DNA of 64,000 nt from Arthrobacter sp. D5-1. GTDB taxonomy: Bacteria; Actinomycetota; Actinomycetes; Actinomycetales; Micrococcaceae. Numbering within the stretch: position 1 is the first letter of the stretch; every line of letters starts with the position of its first letter. The translations under genes were made by a program, and so were the position numbers. Below the pieces are notes generated by a model. The model was not told the DNA's origin. It was given only the letters and a program-made list of their open reading frames with translations, and did no database searches. Shown one piece after another: positions 62,454 to 64,000 of the stretch. The DNA lies in NCBI RefSeq assembly GCF_017357425.1, contig NZ_CP014571.1, positions 4,588,001 through 4,652,000 of the forward strand. Direction: 5' to 3'.

Positions 62454-62544
62454 AGCGAAAGTACTTATTCGAGGTGGTGGCGAAGGGGTTGCGCGCAACG
62501 TAGAGTGATTACTGCAGGTCAGCGAAAGCGCCTGCTCAAAGACC

Positions 62545-62593
62545 GCTCCGGAGTGCGTATCCCCCAATAACGCACTCCGGAGCTCTTTTGTTT
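62545..62593 (+). terminator. strong intrinsic terminator, possible small RNA 3' end
   Basis: GCTCCGGAGTGCGT (62545-62558) pairs with ACGCACTCCGGAGC (62570-62583), a perfect 14-bp stem with a loop of CCCCC inside, followed by TCTTTTGTTT. A smaller hairpin, CAGG..CCTG around GCGAAAGC, lies at about 62516-62535. Together they could be the 3' part of a small RNA. Confidence 0.85.
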
Positions 62594-62634
62594 AACCCTG
62601 GAACGCTCTCCCACCCCCGCGCCCTTCGGCCCCA

Positions 62635-62666
62635 CGACGGCGGCGCCCAGGTGAGTGCCGCCGTCG
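62635..62666. terminator. GC-rich hairpin
   Basis: CGACGGCGGC (62635-62644) and GCCGCCGTCG (62657-62666) form a perfect 10-bp stem. It may terminate the minus-strand glycosyltransferase transcript. Confidence 0.5.
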
Positions 62667-62703
62667 GACCTTAGGGGCAGCCTTCACTGTGTGGCTGGCT
62701 TCA

Positions 62704-62800
62704 TGCCCCGTACCTTCACCACTCACTTTGAATCTCCGGGCAGTGCAACACGCCGCATTCACCGGCGTCTCCAGCCGTCAGCGGATTCAAAGTCGGTGGT
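62704..62800. repeat. palindromic repeat, copy 1
   Basis: The 32-base unit beginning TGCCCCGTACCTTCACCACT at 62704-62735 has a direct copy at 63646-63677 (three differences). Inside copy 1, ACCACTCACTTTGAATC (62718-62734) is inverted as GATTCAAAGTCGGTGGT (62784-62800) with two mismatches. It lies at the 3' end of the glycosyltransferase gene. Confidence 0.65.
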
Positions 62801-62811
62801 TGCGGGACGGC

Positions 62812-63582
62812 CTACTTGTGAAAGCGGAGCTTCCACGGCGTAAGCGCCGACTCCAACTGCTCGCGGAGATTCATCTTCGAGGCACCTTCCACGCGTTCTT
62901 CAAAGTGGATGGGAATTTCGGCGATTGCCAATCCTCGCCTTGCCGCCCGGTAGTTCATCTCAACCTGGAATGAGTAGCCGTCACTTCGAACCGCCTGGAC
63001 ATCAATCTCGTTCAGTGCAGAGGCGGTCCAAGCCTTGAAACCCGCCGTTGCATCTTTGACTTTCAAGCCCAGGACCACACTCACATAGAAATTCGCCCAA
63101 GCGGAGAGGACCTTGCGATGCCAAGGCCATTCAGCAGCCGTGGAACCCCCGGAGACATACCGTGAGCCGATAACCAGCGCCGCGCCGGAGGTTTGAATCC
63201 GATCAAGCATGGTGGGAATTGCCAGCACGGGATGGGACAGATCTGCGTCCATCTGGATGACGATCCCGGAGCCATCGGCCAGAGCACGGGTCATTCCTGC
63301 CACGTACGCTCTGCCCAACCCATCTTTTTCTTTCCGATGGAGGACTGACACTGTTCCGCTGGATTCCGCTGCCAGTCGATCAGCCACAGCCCCGGTTCCA
63401 TCGGGAGAGTTGTCATCGACAACCAGAACGTTGAGATTGGCAATCCCAAGTGCAACTAGCTGGGAAACAAGAACGGGCAAGTTTTCCCGCTCATTGTAGG
63501 TAGGCACTACAACAGCGATTTTCGGATTCTTGACACTCAAAACGTGGGTCCCCAATTCGGTTTTCGGATCTAGCCTGAGCAT
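62812..63582 (-). CDS. polyprenol-phosphate mannose synthase-like glycosyltransferase (GT2)
   Basis: 256 residues. The GT-A domain is clear: VVVPTYNERENLPVLV, LVVDDNSPDGTGAVAD, RKEKDGLGRAYVAGM, VIQMDADLSHP and VIGSRYVSGGST. It lacks the C-terminal membrane domain of larger bifunctional members. It matches dolichol/polyprenol-phosphate mannose synthase (Ppm1/DPM1-like), which makes the lipid-linked mannose donor for cell-wall lipoglycans or protein mannosylation. The ATG at 63580-63582 is used; a longer frame runs through the repeat. Confidence 0.85.
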   Translation of the reverse strand: MLRLDPKTELGTHVLSVKNPKIAVVVPTYNERENLPVLVSQLVALGIANLNVLVVDDNSPDGTGAVADRLAAESSGTVSVLHRKEKDGLGRAYVAGMTRALADGSGIVIQMDADLSHPVLAIPTMLDRIQTSGAALVIGSRYVSGGSTAAEWPWHRKVLSAWANFYVSVVLGLKVKDATAGFKAWTASALNEIDVQAVRSDGYSFQVEMNYRAARRGLAIAEIPIHFEERVEGASKMNLREQLESALTPWKLRFHK

Positions 63583-63645
63583 GGTGCATGCGCCAGGCCC
63601 AGCCAGTCTATTCAGTGGATCTTCATGACCTCCGCACGCCCTGCC

Positions 63646-63714
63646 TGCCCCGTGCCTTCGCCACCCACTTTGAATCTGAAACCACCCCGACACGCCACAG
63701 ACGACGGCGTGTCG
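63646..63714. repeat. palindromic repeat, copy 2, with hairpin
   Basis: The 32-base unit at 63646-63677 repeats that at 62704-62735. It is followed by a perfect 9-bp stem, CGACACGCC (63688-63696) with GGCGTGTCG (63706-63714). It lies at the 3' end of the truncated gene at the right edge. Confidence 0.65.
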
Positions 63715-63738
63715 GACAGAGCCCACGCTCAAAGAAGG

Positions 63739-63999
63739 TCAGGAGGACACACGCCGCCCCACCACGGATGCCGGAACGGCCGGGATGCGCTGCCGTTTGG
63801 CGTAGACCCTTGCCCGTTGGCTGGACAACGCCAGCAGGACCAGGATGTCCGAGGCAAGTCCGGAGAGACCCGCTTCGAGAGTGAGATTCGCGGTCCCGGT
63901 GGAGTAGTCGACGGCCTGCACCAGGATCGAGATGGAGCTCAGGGCCATTGCGATTACCCGGGCGCCGTTGCTGCCAAGGAAAATCCGCCATGCCAGGAA
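63739..63999 (-). CDS. membrane protein, N-terminus beyond window edge
   Basis: Open on the minus strand from the right edge to the stop at 63739; about 86 residues are visible. They contain two hydrophobic segments (ARVIAMALSSISILVQAVD, GLASDILVLLALSSQRARVY) and a basic, Arg-rich C-terminus. It precedes the glycosyltransferase on the same strand, and could be part of a lipid- or GtrA-type membrane system, but the visible part is not enough to name it. Confidence 0.55.
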   Translation of the reverse strand, partial: FLAWRIFLGSNGARVIAMALSSISILVQAVDYSTGTANLTLEAGLSGLASDILVLLALSSQRARVYAKRQRIPAVPASVVGRRVSS

Positions 64000-64000
64000 C

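Larger units (their letters stand above)
62454..62811. other. 358-bp intergenic region after the USP gene
   Basis: No coding frame with normal bias was found. It holds a strong terminator (62545-62593), a GC hairpin (62635-62666), a degenerate AACGCTCTC-repeat copy (62602-62618) and a palindromic repeat element (62704-62800). Confidence 0.6.

Noticed and set aside
62704..63714. Insertion sequence bounded by the 32-bp direct repeats
   Set aside because: The enclosed gene is a glycosyltransferase, there is no transposase, and the repeats are imperfect with hairpins, more like terminators.

Overview
The window looks like chromosomal DNA of a high-GC actinobacterium in the Arthrobacter/Paenarthrobacter group (Micrococcaceae). 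The evidence is strong G/C bias at third codon positions, many GTG starts and 4-bp GTGA/ATGA overlaps, the pairing of glycine-cleavage and protocatechuate/quinate clusters, and soil-type aromatic catabolism. No transposase, integrase, CRISPR array, rRNA or tRNA was seen. The content is mostly core and catabolic, with a few accessory modules.

Layout. 1-1985: a truncated gene, a MarR regulator and a FUSC exporter. 2155-5349: a four-gene operon of exported Ala/Thr/Ser/Gly-rich proteins. Three of them share a signal-peptide/mature junction of the type A(Y/F)W-x-T-x-G, resembling SipW/TasA-type surface proteins. 5794-14425: lipA, sdaA, glyA, gcvH, gcvT and gcvP behind a tandem glycine riboswitch, giving a route from glycine to serine to pyruvate plus the lipoyl synthase that can act on GcvH. 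14743-26168: mscL, an ACT-domain protein, small hypotheticals, the three-subunit transhydrogenase pntAa-pntAb-pntB, flavin and NAD(P) enzymes, a HAD hydrolase, a VOC protein, a PaaX regulator and small membrane proteins.

26279-35015: a seven-gene operon plus a divergent RidA-like gene, built around an aryl-CoA ligase and a fused FAD monooxygenase/old-yellow-enzyme of the salicylyl-CoA/anthraniloyl-CoA type. It also has two thioesterases, a single-domain cupin, a fumarylacetoacetate-hydrolase-family enzyme and an aromatic-acid transporter. 35413-48468: a ten-gene operon turning quinate/shikimate into beta-ketoadipate products (qsuD, qsuB, pcaH, pcaG, pcaB, pcaD, pcaC, pcaF, pcaI, pcaJ), with an IclR regulator at each end and a shikimate-type MHS transporter.

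48604-58737: a secreted metzincin with about ten FG-GAP/VCBS-like repeats, a MoaD-like protein paired with an Asp-box beta-propeller, a GGDEF diguanylate cyclase, a PEP-mutase-family enzyme, a LysR regulator and an LLM flavin enzyme. 58931-62593: a CHAT-protease protein with helical repeats and a membrane tail, a membrane ORF that looks like its frame-shifted continuation, a Trypco1-like protein, a universal stress protein and a strong terminator. This is the best candidate for a poorly described conflict or stress system here. 62812-64000: a polyprenol-phosphate-mannose-synthase-like glycosyltransferase and a truncated membrane gene, each followed by copies of a palindromic repeat.

The main biological theme is plant-derived aromatic and hydroaromatic catabolism next to one-carbon/glycine metabolism. 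Intergenic spaces carry several related families of imperfect palindromes, most of them at the 3' ends of genes.
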